Source: Bradyrhizobium erythrophlei
Lineage (GTDB): Bacteria; Pseudomonadota; Alphaproteobacteria; Rhizobiales; Xanthobacteraceae
Assembly: GCF_900129425.1 (NCBI RefSeq)
Contig: NZ_LT670817.1
Coordinates: 3,348,001-3,412,000 of the forward strand
Direction of reading: 5' to 3'
Length of the DNA: 64,000 nucleotides
Part shown: piece after piece, positions 15,976 to 25,920 of the stretch
How the letters are laid out: each line of letters begins with the position of its first letter
Numbering within the stretch: the stretch's first letter is position 1
Translations under genes and position numbers: made by a program
Notes under the pieces: generated by a model
Database searches by the model: none
What the model was told of the DNA's origin: nothing
Seen by the model: only the letters and a program-made list of their open reading frames with translations

Positions 15976-18399
15976 TTATTGCGAAGCCGTGGTGGCAAGC
16001 GTCCGCAGGCCGATCTGCAGCATGTAAGCGTGCCCAAGAACCGCCGGCGAGGTGGTCGTGGCGTAGTTGAAGGAGGTGACGTAGTTGACGGCCAGCACGA
16101 AGCAGTCGTCGACATAGCCGGCGCCGATGACATATTGGTTGAGCTGGTTCGCTACCAGATCCCAACGGGCGGATCCGGTCACCACCCAGTTCGCCGCCAC
16201 CTTGGCCGAAGCGCTGCCGAGAATACCTTCGCGGCGCGTCAAATATCCGATTTCCGGCTGAGCGGCGTAGTCGCCATACAACATGCTGACCGACCAGCGA
16301 TCGAAGTTGGCGCGGGCTTCAGCCTCGAAGCGCTGGACGCTCCCGGTCGCCTGGTCGAGTCGCGCGCGTGTGCTGAAAGTATAGGTTCTGTTCGGCGAAT
16401 AGGCGACGCTGGCGACGTAATCGGATTTCGGAGTCTGCAGACCGGAATCCAGCCCGGTATTGGTCATGTCGGCTACCGCGTAGGAATTCAGGCCGAACAG
16501 CTGATAGGACTGCCCGAACACCGCAGTAACGGAGCCGCCACGGTCGAATTGGGTGGTCGTCTGCACGCCAACATTGGCGCGGCCGCCGCCTTCGACGCGG
16601 TCATAGCCCGAGAATTTGTCGACACTGAACAGATTGCTGGTGTCGAAGGTCAGGCTCTGCGCGTCTTCATTGGGAAGCTTGCCGGCATAGGGTTCATTGG
16701 GACGAATGATCACCTGAGCGATCGGCTCTACCGTGGTGCTGCCCCAGGGCTGAACGTTGATGAAGGGATAGCGATATTCGAGGCCGATCGTGGGCATTAC
16801 GCGCAGGGCTTGCGTGTTGCCAACGGGGAGAAAGTTCGCAACCCCCGGCTGGTTCGAGATATCGGCGTCGATCGCATCAGCGCGGATGCTGGCAAACGGC
16901 GTCCAGATTTCACCCCAGGAATCGGTGAACGATCGGCGCCAATCCGCTTCGCCCGTCAATCGCGCATAGGTGCCGGGCATGCCCCGAAGCAGGCAGTTCG
17001 CGGGCACGATACTCTTGGCCGTATCGGCTGAATTTGATGACACGCATGTGCCGTCGGCGGCGGCGACTGTCGTGATCGGATCGAAAACCGCGGTTTCGCG
17101 GTTCAGGTTGGTGAAGTTCGTCTTATAGCTGACCTCTCCGCCCAGGAACGAATAGTTGAGCACGTTCGAATAGTCGACGACCGGCGCAATGACGGGCACC
17201 TGAGACTGAAGGCCGGAAAGGCTGAGATAGTAGATCGCGCGTGCGTCGAAGTAGCTGCGATTGCCGACGCCGGTCAGATAGAGCTGGGAAACCGCTTCCG
17301 TCGGCAGGGTCAGGAACGATTGCACCGGATCCTTGTACTGGGCCAGCCTGTAGTCATACAGCATCATAAAGTCGGTGAGCGCGACGCCTTCCCAACCCCA
17401 AACCCATTTATCGTTCAGCGTGAAATCGCCCTTGGTTTCGACGCCGCCGCGGAAGGTGCGGTCTCCGGGCTGACCGGCAAAGGCTCCGGGGTCGAGTTGG
17501 TCGATGCCATAGGCGCGGATTTGATACGATCCATTGATCAGGCGCTGGCGGAATTCACCCTGAAACAGCACGCCCTGCCTGGTCGTGAAGCGCGGGTTGA
17601 AGGTCGCGTCGTAGTCGGGAGCGATCGCCCAATAGAACGGGGTTTCAACGCCGAATCCATAGGTCGAAACCGTGGTGTAGCTCGGCATCAAGAACCCTGT
17701 CTTGCGCTTCACGGTCGGATCGGGCGTCGAAAAATACGGCAGATAGGCCATCGGAACGCCGAAGAACTCGAGCTGCGCGTTCTCGAAGTACAGCATCTTC
17801 TCGGTCTGGTCGTGAATGATGCGCGCGCCCTTGACCTGCCACAATGGCGGCTTCTTCGGATCGTCCCTGCAGGGGGCGCAGGCGGTGTAGACGCCATTTT
17901 CGAAGACCGTGTAGTTGCCGGTGGAGCGCTCCGCGCGCGTCGCCGCCATTCGCGTCTGGTCCGCGGTATCGACGCGCAGCGAATCGACGAACCCGTCGCG
18001 GTAGTCGTCGCTCAAATCCATGATGTCGGCGTAGGTAATCTTGCCGTCCGCATCGGTCATGCGAATGTTGCCTTCGGCATGAAGCCGCTTGGTCTTCTGA
18101 TCGTAGATGACCTTGTCGGCCTCGACGCTGGTGCCGTTGTAAAACATCTGCACGTTGCCGACCGCCGAGACCCGCGAATTGTTGTAGTCGTAATCGACCT
18201 CGACGGCCTGGACGAGCATCTGTCCGTCGTTGGCAGCGCGCGGCGGTTTCGGCCGGGGCGGGATCGGATTGTAGGTAAATCCCTGCGCTGAGGCGGGGGG
18301 CGTTGTCGCAACGCCGAGCGCGGCGGCGAACATGAACGCGAAAACCAGGGCAAGGACGGGGCGGCCAACGGCAGTCAAGCGGGCCCGATAACGGCGCAT
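15976..18399 (-). CDS. lptD: LPS-assembly protein LptD
   Basis: 807-residue outer-membrane protein that inserts lipopolysaccharide into the outer leaflet. A signal peptide ends near PPASAQG; the OstA/LptA-like jelly-roll domain follows (VEVDYDYNNSRVSAVGNVQ, VEADKVIYD, RLHAEGNIRM), then a long beta-barrel rich in alternating aromatic strands. Cysteines that could form the inter-domain disulfides are present early (ACAPC) and late (DDCFVLAV). I chose ATG 18399; the open frame continues upstream into lptG without family support. It follows lptG by 56 bases and precedes the SurA-like gene, giving an envelope-biogenesis operon. Confidence 0.95.
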   Translation of the reverse strand: MRRYRARLTAVGRPVLALVFAFMFAAALGVATTPPASAQGFTYNPIPPRPKPPRAANDGQMLVQAVEVDYDYNNSRVSAVGNVQMFYNGTSVEADKVIYDQKTKRLHAEGNIRMTDADGKITYADIMDLSDDYRDGFVDSLRVDTADQTRMAATRAERSTGNYTVFENGVYTACAPCRDDPKKPPLWQVKGARIIHDQTEKMLYFENAQLEFFGVPMAYLPYFSTPDPTVKRKTGFLMPSYTTVSTYGFGVETPFYWAIAPDYDATFNPRFTTRQGVLFQGEFRQRLINGSYQIRAYGIDQLDPGAFAGQPGDRTFRGGVETKGDFTLNDKWVWGWEGVALTDFMMLYDYRLAQYKDPVQSFLTLPTEAVSQLYLTGVGNRSYFDARAIYYLSLSGLQSQVPVIAPVVDYSNVLNYSFLGGEVSYKTNFTNLNRETAVFDPITTVAAADGTCVSSNSADTAKSIVPANCLLRGMPGTYARLTGEADWRRSFTDSWGEIWTPFASIRADAIDADISNQPGVANFLPVGNTQALRVMPTIGLEYRYPFINVQPWGSTTVEPIAQVIIRPNEPYAGKLPNEDAQSLTFDTSNLFSVDKFSGYDRVEGGGRANVGVQTTTQFDRGGSVTAVFGQSYQLFGLNSYAVADMTNTGLDSGLQTPKSDYVASVAYSPNRTYTFSTRARLDQATGSVQRFEAEARANFDRWSVSMLYGDYAAQPEIGYLTRREGILGSASAKVAANWVVTGSARWDLVANQLNQYVIGAGYVDDCFVLAVNYVTSFNYATTTSPAVLGHAYMLQIGLRTLATTASQ

Positions 18400-18455
18400 G
18401 CAAATGCGCCGCCCGAACGCAGGCGACCTCCACTGGCGGGCGGCGACTACGGCCA

Positions 18456-19553
18456 CTACCCGTCCTCCTGGTACAGCAAGGCCAAAAAGCCGGTGAGGCC
18501 ACCCACGCATACGGGCAACCACGCCGAAGCGATCGGATGCATCAACTCTGCCTTGCTCAAATCTTCAGTTACTTTCGACAGAACGTAGAGCAGAAAGCCT
18601 GCACCCACGCCACTCAAAACCATCTTCTGCACGCCGCCGAAACGGAAGAAGCGCAGGCTGACGGCGGCCGCCAGCATGACCATTGCGGCCAATAAAAACG
18701 GCTGTGCGATGAGCTTGTGGTACTGCAAGCGGTAGCCGGCGGTCGCGAAGCCGGAGCTTTCCGAGGACCGGATATAGCTCGGGAGTTGCCAAAAAGACAC
18801 AGTCTCCGGCGTGGAGAAACTGTTGCGGACCTGGGCGGGCGTCAGGCTGGTCGGGAGGTACCAACTGTCCTGGTCGACCGGAGGTCCGTCGAGGGAGTAT
18901 CGGCGCAGCGATTTGAACGCCCAGCGCCCATCCTCAAGGGTCGCCTCGCGTGCTTCGATCCGCTCCTTGAACTGATAGCTGGTATCGAATCGGAACAACG
19001 TCAGGCCGGTCAACCGTATGCCCTGCTGCTCGCTTCGGGCCGCGTTGATGATGACCTGGCCATCGCTGTTCACCTGATTGATCCAGAAGCCGGATGCGTC
19101 CTGTATGCCGCCGCCCGGCGCGGAGCCGAACAGCTCCGCTTCCATCCGCTTGGAGAGTTCGCTCAAATTGGCGGACATCGGATTGTAGACGGTCGTTGCC
19201 AGGATGCCGAGCACGATCGCGCTTACCAGCGCCGGCGCGATGAACTGCCACGCGGATACGCCGGCGGCGCGCGCGACCACGAGCTCCAGTCGCCGCGACA
19301 GTGCCAGATAGCAGGTCATCGCCCCGATCAGAATGCAAAACGGCATCATCTTTTCGAGCAGCTGCGGCACGCGGAACAGCGACGTCTCCGCCACCGTGAT
19401 GGCCGATACCGAAACCAGCCCCGACGTCTTCCTGACCATTTCGATGTAGTCGACCAGCACCAGCAGGACGAAGATGCTGGCGAAAACGCCCAGCGCCGAG
19501 ACCACAAAGCGGCCGGCAAAATATCGCCCAAGCGTGTTGGTCACCATGCTCAT
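18456..19553 (-). CDS. lptG: LPS export ABC transporter permease LptG
   Basis: 365-residue inner-membrane permease with six predicted helices and a large periplasmic beta-jellyroll domain between helices 3 and 4 (roughly residues 130-260). It starts MSMVTNTLGRYFAGRF and carries the coupling region ARAAGVSAWQFIAP after helix 2. With LptF and the LptB ATPase, encoded elsewhere, it extracts LPS from the inner membrane. The start overlaps the lptF stop by 4 bases (ATGA), indicating translational coupling. Confidence 0.96.
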   Translation of the reverse strand: MSMVTNTLGRYFAGRFVVSALGVFASIFVLLVLVDYIEMVRKTSGLVSVSAITVAETSLFRVPQLLEKMMPFCILIGAMTCYLALSRRLELVVARAAGVSAWQFIAPALVSAIVLGILATTVYNPMSANLSELSKRMEAELFGSAPGGGIQDASGFWINQVNSDGQVIINAARSEQQGIRLTGLTLFRFDTSYQFKERIEAREATLEDGRWAFKSLRRYSLDGPPVDQDSWYLPTSLTPAQVRNSFSTPETVSFWQLPSYIRSSESSGFATAGYRLQYHKLIAQPFLLAAMVMLAAAVSLRFFRFGGVQKMVLSGVGAGFLLYVLSKVTEDLSKAELMHPIASAWLPVCVGGLTGFLALLYQEDG

Positions 19554-20719
19554 GCCGTGACGGGCCGCCCAAAAAGTCGCAAAAGACGCGCGTTCGATCT
19601 GTTGATGGTTTCCATCAGTCCAGCCGGTGGTTCTATCACGACGCCGCCGATGATGATCCAGAGGCTTGCCCCGATGGCCGTCGCCAGCATCAGGTACTGA
19701 ATGATCGGAGCGAGCGGCGATTTCATCGCCATGACCGAGCAGGCAAACCCCGCCATGCGCAGTCCGAACACCGCGAGGATGGAACCGCCGATCGAGAAAT
19801 TACGGCTCTGACGCGTGGTGCGCGGCGCGCCGAGAAAGGCAAAGGTCAGCGCTGCAAAGGCAAACGGGTAGATTGGCGCCATGAACCGGTCATGCAATTC
19901 GGCGCGAAACTGTCCGGGCAGCTGCATGTAGACCGGATCGTCCGGTGGCGGCGAGAGCAATTCCCAGAGGTAGCGCTCGCGAATACCCAACGCGACGTCG
20001 TGGCCCTGATTCGAGAATTTCGACATATCGAATCCATATCGGCCGAACGCGACCAGCGCCGGATCGTGCTTGCCGACTTCGAAGCGCTCGAGGTTTCCGT
20101 CCTCGAGGATCAGAAACGAGCCATCCCCGTTCTTCACGACCGTTCCATGGTCGGCGACAATGCTGACACGTTCCTTTGGATCGCGCCGGTCATCGATAAA
20201 GATGCCGACCAGCAGCCCGCCCGGTTGCCGCTCCCGAATCCGGATGGTCAGGTTCTGATCGAGCTGGGCGAATCGGCCGGGCTGGAGAATGTTGGTCAGC
20301 ACATCCGCGGTGATTTCGGCATCCCATTGCTTCAGACGGCGCATGCCGTCGGGGGCCAGATAGGCAGCGATAAAGGCAACCAGGATCGCCACCACCAGCG
20401 TGGCATAGAGAAACGGGCGGAACAGCCGGAGCGGCGAGAGGCCGGCGGCGTTCATGACGATGATCTCTGAGTCGGTGGCGAGCTTGTTGAGGGTGTGCGA
20501 GATCGCGATCATCAGCGCGATCGGCGAGATGACCAGCACCAGCGCCGGAATCACCAGACTGGTGACGCCGAGAAAGGTGATGATCGTCTGACCCTGGCTG
20601 GTCATCAGGTCGATGCCGCGCAACGCCTGCGTAATCCAGATCACCCCTGTGAGGCTAATCAGAACCAGCGCAAACGACGCCAGCGTCGTTCGAAAAATAT
20701 ACTTGTCGATCGACCCCAT
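19550..20719 (-). CDS. lptF: LPS export ABC transporter permease LptF
   Basis: 389-residue partner of LptG. It begins MGSIDKYIFRTT, includes the coupling helix region MNAAGLSPLRLFRPFLY, a periplasmic domain, and three C-terminal helices. ATG 20719 fits the family start; an upstream ATG at 20773 adds 18 residues lacking similarity. It is the first gene of the lptF-lptG-lptD-surA-pdxA-rsmA run and is divergent from pepA, the arrangement seen in many proteobacteria. Confidence 0.96.
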   Translation of the reverse strand: MGSIDKYIFRTTLASFALVLISLTGVIWITQALRGIDLMTSQGQTIITFLGVTSLVIPALVLVISPIALMIAISHTLNKLATDSEIIVMNAAGLSPLRLFRPFLYATLVVAILVAFIAAYLAPDGMRRLKQWDAEITADVLTNILQPGRFAQLDQNLTIRIRERQPGGLLVGIFIDDRRDPKERVSIVADHGTVVKNGDGSFLILEDGNLERFEVGKHDPALVAFGRYGFDMSKFSNQGHDVALGIRERYLWELLSPPPDDPVYMQLPGQFRAELHDRFMAPIYPFAFAALTFAFLGAPRTTRQSRNFSIGGSILAVFGLRMAGFACSVMAMKSPLAPIIQYLMLATAIGASLWIIIGGVVIEPPAGLMETINRSNARLLRLFGRPVTA

Positions 20720-21070
20720 CGCTACCGCACGATCCCCGCCCCCCACGACCCGGAACTGCAGCCAGCGACCCATCCTGAAATCAGGATCCCCTTGGGTCGT
20801 GCTGCGGTCCGTCCAGGCCGCTCACTCTCTCAGTACCATCCCTTTGATCCGTCAACAAAATGGCTGAGCCATGGCACCCTTAGGATAGGGTTAATAATTC
20901 ATCCGATGTGGCCCTTTTGGCACGCTAATGCTTGGCAGCGCAGCGGCTGACAGGCCATAGTACCCGGGAACGTGCTCTTGACGGAGGTGAGCTACCGCCG
21001 AAGAGAACATTCCGAAACCGCCCGGCGGGTTCCCGACCAGCGACAGCCCTGATTTTTGGAGGATTTGCCT
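20720..21070. promoter_or_regulatory. Divergent promoter region between lptF and pepA
   Basis: 351 bases with no gene, holding the promoters of the lpt operon (leftward) and pepA (rightward). A small perfect hairpin, ATCCTGA-AA-TCAGGAT, is at 20772-20787 in the lptF leader. A less GC-rich patch around 20880-20905 (TTAATAATTCATC) is the likeliest place for promoter melting. No specific operator was recognised. Confidence 0.5.
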
Positions 21071-22573
21071 ATGCCCGACGCCGTCAAGGTCGGCTTCGTC
21101 CCGTTTTCCACCGCCCCGGGCGCCATTTTGGTGGTGTTCTGCGACGACACGTTGAAGTTCGGCGCGGCGACCCGCAAAGCGCTGGGCGCCGCGGCCAACA
21201 TCGTCAAACGGGCGGCGGAAACCTACCAGTTCAAGGGCAAGAGCGGGTCCACGCTCGATATTCTGGAGCCCGAGGGTCTAAAGGCCTCGCGGCTGATCGT
21301 GGTCGGTGCCGGCAAGCTCTCGGCGATCAAGGACAACGATTTTTTCAAGCTTGGTGGCGTAGTGGCCGGCAAACTGCGTGCGGGCAACAATGCCGTGACC
21401 ATCATCGCGGAATTACCCGACGGAGCTATCAAGCCCGATCAGGCGGCCGCGGTCGCGTCGGGGTTGCGGCTGCGCGCCTACAAGTTCGACCGTTACAAGA
21501 CCAAAAAGAAGGACGGCGAGGACGCCGCACTGCGGGCCGATATTTCGCTCGCCGTCGATGATGTGACCGCTGTGCGAAAGGCCTTCGCCCCTGACGCTCA
21601 CATCGTCGATGGCGTCATCACCGCGCGCGACCTCGTCAACGAGCCACCTAATGTGCTGTTTCCGGTGGAGTTTGCCCGCCGGGCCGCCCAACTGCGAAAG
21701 CTCGGCGTTGCCGTGGAGATTCTCGACGTCAAGGCCATGACGAAGCTCGGAATGGGCGCGCTGCTCGGTGTCGCCCAGGGATCGACGCAGCCCGGCCGCA
21801 CCGTGATCATGCGCTGGAATGGCGGCAAGCGGGGCGAGCAGCCGGTTGCCTTTGTCGGCAAGGGCGTCTGTTTCGATACCGGCGGCATTTCCATCAAGGG
21901 TGCCGCCAGCATGGAGGACATGAAAGGCGACATGGGCGGCGCCGCCTGCGTCGTTGGGCTGATGCAGGCGCTGGCCGCGCGGAAGGCCAAAGCCAATGTG
22001 GTCGGCGCCATCGGCATTGTCGAGAACATGCCCGACGGCAACGCGCAACGCCCGGGCGATATCGTGACGTCAATGTCGGGGCAGACTATCGAGATCATCA
22101 ACACCGACGCCGAGGGAAGGTTGGTGCTGGCCGACGTGCTCTGGTACGTGGCGAAGAAGTTCAAGCCGAAATTCATGGTCGATCTGGCGACGCTGACCGG
22201 CGCGATCATGGTGGCGCTCGGCACCGAATACGCCGGAATGTTTTCCAACAACGACGAATTGGCCGAACGGCTGACCAAGGTCGGGCTCGCGACGGGCGAG
22301 CGGGTCTGGCGCATGCCGCTCGGGCCGGAATACGACAAGCAGATCGACTCGCAGTTCGCGGACATGAAGAACACCGGGACCCGCAACGGCGGATCGATCA
22401 CCGCCGCGCAGTTCCTGCAGCGCTTCGTCGACGACACGCCGTGGGCGCATCTCGATATCGCGGGAACGGCGATGGGCGCCCCGAAAACCGAAATCAATCA
22501 AAGCTGGGGTTCGGGCTTTGGCGTTCGCCTGCTGGAGCGGCTGGTCGCGGAGTATTACGAAGCCAAGCGATGA
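21071..22573 (+). CDS. pepA: Leucyl aminopeptidase
   Basis: 500-residue M17 aminopeptidase, a hexameric dimetal enzyme that removes N-terminal residues and in enteric bacteria also binds DNA. The catalytic domain shows VGKGVCFDTGGISIK (about 262-276), EDMKGDMGG and the signature NTDAEGRL (344-351). Start ATG 21071 has GGAGG upstream; the TTG five codons earlier overlaps that site. The holC start overlaps its stop. The pepA-holC order is conserved across proteobacteria. Confidence 0.97.
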   Translation: MPDAVKVGFVPFSTAPGAILVVFCDDTLKFGAATRKALGAAANIVKRAAETYQFKGKSGSTLDILEPEGLKASRLIVVGAGKLSAIKDNDFFKLGGVVAGKLRAGNNAVTIIAELPDGAIKPDQAAAVASGLRLRAYKFDRYKTKKKDGEDAALRADISLAVDDVTAVRKAFAPDAHIVDGVITARDLVNEPPNVLFPVEFARRAAQLRKLGVAVEILDVKAMTKLGMGALLGVAQGSTQPGRTVIMRWNGGKRGEQPVAFVGKGVCFDTGGISIKGAASMEDMKGDMGGAACVVGLMQALAARKAKANVVGAIGIVENMPDGNAQRPGDIVTSMSGQTIEIINTDAEGRLVLADVLWYVAKKFKPKFMVDLATLTGAIMVALGTEYAGMFSNNDELAERLTKVGLATGERVWRMPLGPEYDKQIDSQFADMKNTGTRNGGSITAAQFLQRFVDDTPWAHLDIAGTAMGAPKTEINQSWGSGFGVRLLERLVAEYYEAKR

Positions 22574-23046
22574 CGGAAGTCCTTTTCTACCATCTGCAAA
22601 ACATGGCGCTCGAAAACGTCTTGCCGCCGTTGCTTGAGAAATCGCTGGAGCGTGGCTGGCGGGTCGTGGTGCAGTCGACGTCGCAAGAGCGCGTCGACGC
22701 GCTCGATGCGCATTTGTGGACCTATCGCGACGATTCGTTTTTACCGCACGCCACTTGGCGCGCTGGCGACGTGTCACGCGCGGGCGCCGGCGATGCGCAG
22801 GACCAGCCGATCGTGCTGGCGGTGGAAGAGGGGAACCCGAACCGGGCCAATGTCAGGTTTCTGATCGACAATGCGGCCTTGCCGGCGGATTCGGACGCCT
22901 ATGATCGGATGGTTCTGGTCTTTAATGGTGACGACGGCGAGGCGCTCGCGGCAGCCCGGGTCGCCTGGACCGACTGCAAGGCGCGGGGCTTCGAGGTCAC
23001 CTATTGGCAGGCCGACGAGCGCGGCCGGTGGCAGCGACGGGAATAG
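22570..23046 (+). CDS. holC: DNA polymerase III subunit chi
   Basis: 158-residue chi subunit, which links the clamp loader to SSB on the lagging strand. The N-terminus MTEVLFYHLQNMALENVLP, the DDSFLPH segment and the C-terminal half fit the family. ATG 22570 overlaps the pepA stop (ATGA); the longer upstream frame is inside pepA and is discarded. No psi subunit is expected in alphaproteobacteria. Confidence 0.93.
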   Translation: MTEVLFYHLQNMALENVLPPLLEKSLERGWRVVVQSTSQERVDALDAHLWTYRDDSFLPHATWRAGDVSRAGAGDAQDQPIVLAVEEGNPNRANVRFLIDNAALPADSDAYDRMVLVFNGDDGEALAAARVAWTDCKARGFEVTYWQADERGRWQRRE

Positions 23047-23167
23047 CGATATCGGGCAATTAATGATAATCTGAAGTTTCGGCCGGCGAACTGTGCATAG
23101 TCACGGTCGTGCCGCAAAGTGATGGTGGGACAAGCGCTTAAGCGACCGGGTGGGAACCTAGTTCATC

Positions 23168-23731
23168 GTGCGAGACAAATACTCTCATCGAAAGCGACTG
23201 CTGGCGCTGCTGCTGTTCGCCCCTCTCGTCGCGGGCTGCTCGGGCGCGTCCGACATGTTTTCGTCGGATCTGCTGTCGAAGGATGCGGAATGGTTTTCGC
23301 GTCCCGGCAGGCTGTTCATCAGAAACATTGAAGCGCCGCCTCTCTCGCCCAACAAGCCGGTCACAGCCGAGGATTTGGTTACCGCGGAGGGCTATTGCGC
23401 GGGAATGGCGCCTCCCGGCAATCCCACAGATGCCAACGCCCTGACCGAGGGCGCCGCGGCCGCCCCCGTCGTCCCCTCGACCACCGGAACGGTGGCGCTG
23501 GGTCATACCGAATGCGACGTCGTGCGCGGCATCGGCGCGCCCGCCAGCGTCAATCTCTCCAACAACGGGCGCGGCGATCGGGTGGCGGTCGTCACCTATC
23601 TGCAGGGGCAGCGCGCCGGAATCTATACCTTCACCGCGGGACGCCTGACATCGATCGAGCGCGGACCTGAACCGGTGGAGCAGCCGAAGACGGCAAAGTC
23701 CAAGGCGAAGAAGAAGCCGGCCGCGACCTGA
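23168..23731 (+). CDS. Hypothetical outer-membrane lipoprotein
   Basis: 187-residue lipoprotein starting at a GTG codon. A basic N-terminus and hydrophobic stretch end in the lipobox LVAGC with lipidated Cys24; Ser at +2 predicts outer-membrane sorting. The mature protein has a TECDVVRGIGAPASV segment and ends with VVTYLQGQRAGIYTFTAGRL followed by a Lys-rich tail. The Cys-x-Val-x-x-x-hydrophobic-Gly pattern plus beta-hairpin is reminiscent of SmpA/BamE-like folds, but that is only a structural guess. Distinct transcription unit between holC and the ABC-F gene. Confidence 0.85.
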   Translation: MRDKYSHRKRLLALLLFAPLVAGCSGASDMFSSDLLSKDAEWFSRPGRLFIRNIEAPPLSPNKPVTAEDLVTAEGYCAGMAPPGNPTDANALTEGAAAAPVVPSTTGTVALGHTECDVVRGIGAPASVNLSNNGRGDRVAVVTYLQGQRAGIYTFTAGRLTSIERGPEPVEQPKTAKSKAKKKPAAT

Positions 23732-23760
23732 ACGTTGCTCCGCGGTCTTGGTAAAATGCC

Positions 23761-25638
23761 TCAGCCGGTCGCTTCGTCATATTGCGAACTCGCCGCCAGC
23801 CATTCTTCCTCGGCGCGCAGCAGGGCGCTCGCTGCACCGGCCCGCGCCTTGCTGAGCTGGGCGGCCTGCTTCGGATCGCGCTTGAACAAGTCCGGCAGCG
23901 CCAGCGCGGTATCGATCTTGGCGATGATGCCGTTGATGCGCGCGATCTCGGCCTCGGCGTCTGAAATCTTCTGTTTCAGCGGTACGCGCTTTTCAGCCTT
24001 GTTGCGCTGAGGCTTGTCGCGGCCGTTGCCGCGTTCATCGCCGCCGCGATCGCGCGAATTGGTGCGCATGCCGCGCGCCGACAATACCATGCGCCGGTAA
24101 TCGTCGAGGTCGCCGTCATAGGTCGTGACCGCATGATTGGCCACCACCCATAATTGATCGGCGCAGGCCTCGATCAGATAGCGATCATGCGAGACCATGA
24201 TGACTGCGCCGGGAAATTCATTGATCGCCTCCGCAAGCGCGGCACGGCTGTCGATGTCCAGATGGTTGGTCGGCTCGTCGAGGATGATCATGTTGGGGCC
24301 GAAGAAAGTCGCAAGTCCCAGCAGCAGCCGGGCTTTTTCGCCACCCGACAGGCTCTTGACGAGGGTATCGCCGGCCTTGCCCGAGAAGCCGATCGCGCCG
24401 GTGCGCCCGCGCACCTTGGTTTCCGGGGCATCCGGCATCAGCTTGCGAACGTGATCGTAGGGCGAACCGTCGAGGTTGAGCTCATCGACCTGGTGCTGCG
24501 CGAAATATCCCACCGAGAGTTTCTCGGCACGGGTGACGTGACCGGAGAACGGCGGCAGTTTGTTGGCAAGCAGCTTTACCAGCGTCGACTTGCCGTTGCC
24601 GTTGGAGCCGAGCAAGGCGATGCGGTCGTCGGTGTCGATGCGCAAGGTGACGCGATTGAGCACGGGCTTTTTCGGATCGTAGCCGACCGAGACATCATCG
24701 ACCGCGATGATCGGCGGCGACAGCATCTTTTCCGGGACGGGAAATGAAATTTCGCGCACATCCTGCGTCACCAGCGCGGTGATGGGCTTCATCCTTTCCA
24801 GCATCTTGACGCGAGACTGGGCTTGGCGGGCTTTGGAGGCCTTGGCCTTGAAGCGATCGACGAAGGCTTGCAGGCGTTTGCGCTCGTCGGCCTGCCGTTT
24901 TGCGTGCTTGGCATCGAGCATTTCGCGCGTGGCGCGCTGTTCTTCGAACGACGAGTAGGTCCCCTTATAGAGCGTCAACTTGTGGCGATCGAGGTGCAGG
25001 ATCTGATCGACCGAGGTGTCGAGCAGGTCGCGATCATGGCTGATGACGATCACGGTGCGAGGATAATTTGCCAGATGATCTTCAAGCCACAGGGTGCCTT
25101 CGAGGTCGAGATAGTTGGTGGGCTCGTCCAGCAGCAGAAGATCGGGAGCCGCGAACAGCGTGGCGGCGAGCGCAACGCGCATCCGCCAGCCGCCGGAAAA
25201 CTCCGAACAGGACCGCGCCTGATCGGCGGTGGAAAATCCGAGGCCGCTGAGGATCGCCGCGGCGCGGGCAGGGGCCGAATGGGCGTCGATGTCGACCAGC
25301 CTGGTCTGAATTTCCGCGATCCGGTGGGGATCATGGGCGGTCTCGGCTTCCCGCAGCAGGGCATCGCGCTCGAGGTCCGCCTTGAGCACAACTTCGATCA
25401 GGCTTTCCGGCCCGTCGGGTGCTTCCTGCGCCAGGCTTCCGATGCGCCAGCGTGGCGGAATGGCAATGGTGCCGGACTCGGTCGGCAGTTCACCGCGGAT
25501 CGCGCCAAACAGCGTCGATTTGCCGACGCCGTTGCGGCCGACAAAGCCGACGCGTGCCCCCGGCACGATCTGTACCGAGCTATTGTCGATCAGAAGCCGT
25601 CCGGCAATCCGGACCGATATGTCGGTGATTGAAAGCAT
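23761..25638 (-). CDS. ABC-F family ATPase, Uup-like
   Basis: 625-residue soluble protein with two ABC domains in tandem and no membrane segment. Walker A motifs are GRNGVGKST (34-42) and GSNGNGKST in the second half; signatures are FSGGW and LSGGEKARLLL; Walker B regions are LLLDEPTNYLD and IILDEPTNHLD. The inter-domain linker is long, helical and basic, and the last 100 residues form a probable coiled coil, as in Uup. ABC-F proteins act on the ribosome. It could be Uup or another ABC-F subfamily; resistance-type activity is not implied. Confidence 0.92.
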   Translation of the reverse strand: MLSITDISVRIAGRLLIDNSSVQIVPGARVGFVGRNGVGKSTLFGAIRGELPTESGTIAIPPRWRIGSLAQEAPDGPESLIEVVLKADLERDALLREAETAHDPHRIAEIQTRLVDIDAHSAPARAAAILSGLGFSTADQARSCSEFSGGWRMRVALAATLFAAPDLLLLDEPTNYLDLEGTLWLEDHLANYPRTVIVISHDRDLLDTSVDQILHLDRHKLTLYKGTYSSFEEQRATREMLDAKHAKRQADERKRLQAFVDRFKAKASKARQAQSRVKMLERMKPITALVTQDVREISFPVPEKMLSPPIIAVDDVSVGYDPKKPVLNRVTLRIDTDDRIALLGSNGNGKSTLVKLLANKLPPFSGHVTRAEKLSVGYFAQHQVDELNLDGSPYDHVRKLMPDAPETKVRGRTGAIGFSGKAGDTLVKSLSGGEKARLLLGLATFFGPNMIILDEPTNHLDIDSRAALAEAINEFPGAVIMVSHDRYLIEACADQLWVVANHAVTTYDGDLDDYRRMVLSARGMRTNSRDRGGDERGNGRDKPQRNKAEKRVPLKQKISDAEAEIARINGIIAKIDTALALPDLFKRDPKQAAQLSKARAGAASALLRAEEEWLAASSQYDEATG

Positions 25639-25728
25639 GCGGGGTTGTCACCGGAGCCGCCGCCAAACGCAACCCCGTTTGTGAACGAAATATCGCCTCC
25701 GCGATCACATATGCTGAAATACAGCCAG

Positions 25729-25920
25729 CTAATTCGCCGACCTCAGACGATCCTCGCCGTCGCGTTTGCGCAATTCATCCATCAGATGCTGGAGATGGGA
25801 TGAAAGGCCCGAAGATACGGGACGAAGGTCCTTTTGCAGCCTTTCGCCCACGGCATCGCAGATCGACCGACTGGTCTTGCGATCGATTTCTTCGCTGTTG
25901 TCGGTGATTCGGCAGTTCAT
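25729..25920 (-). CDS. Small conserved-looking hypothetical protein
   Basis: 63 residues from ATG 25920 (MNCRITDNSEEIDRKTSRS start); an in-frame ATG at 25950 would give 73. There is no signal peptide or membrane helix. Two amphipathic helices are predicted, ICDAVGERLQKDL and SSHLQHLMDELRKRD, separated by a short Pro/Gly linker. It sits alone between the ABC-F gene and a Gly/His-rich secreted protein. Function unknown. A faint resemblance to the two-helix anti-sigma factor NepR was considered and is not supported by key residues. Confidence 0.6.
   Translation of the reverse strand: MNCRITDNSEEIDRKTSRSICDAVGERLQKDLRPVSSGLSSHLQHLMDELRKRDGEDRLRSAN

Noticed and set aside
15139..17031. Large + strand open frame of 630 codons
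   Set aside because: Opposite the surA-like and lptD genes, no ribosome binding site and no known domain; a GC-rich shadow frame.
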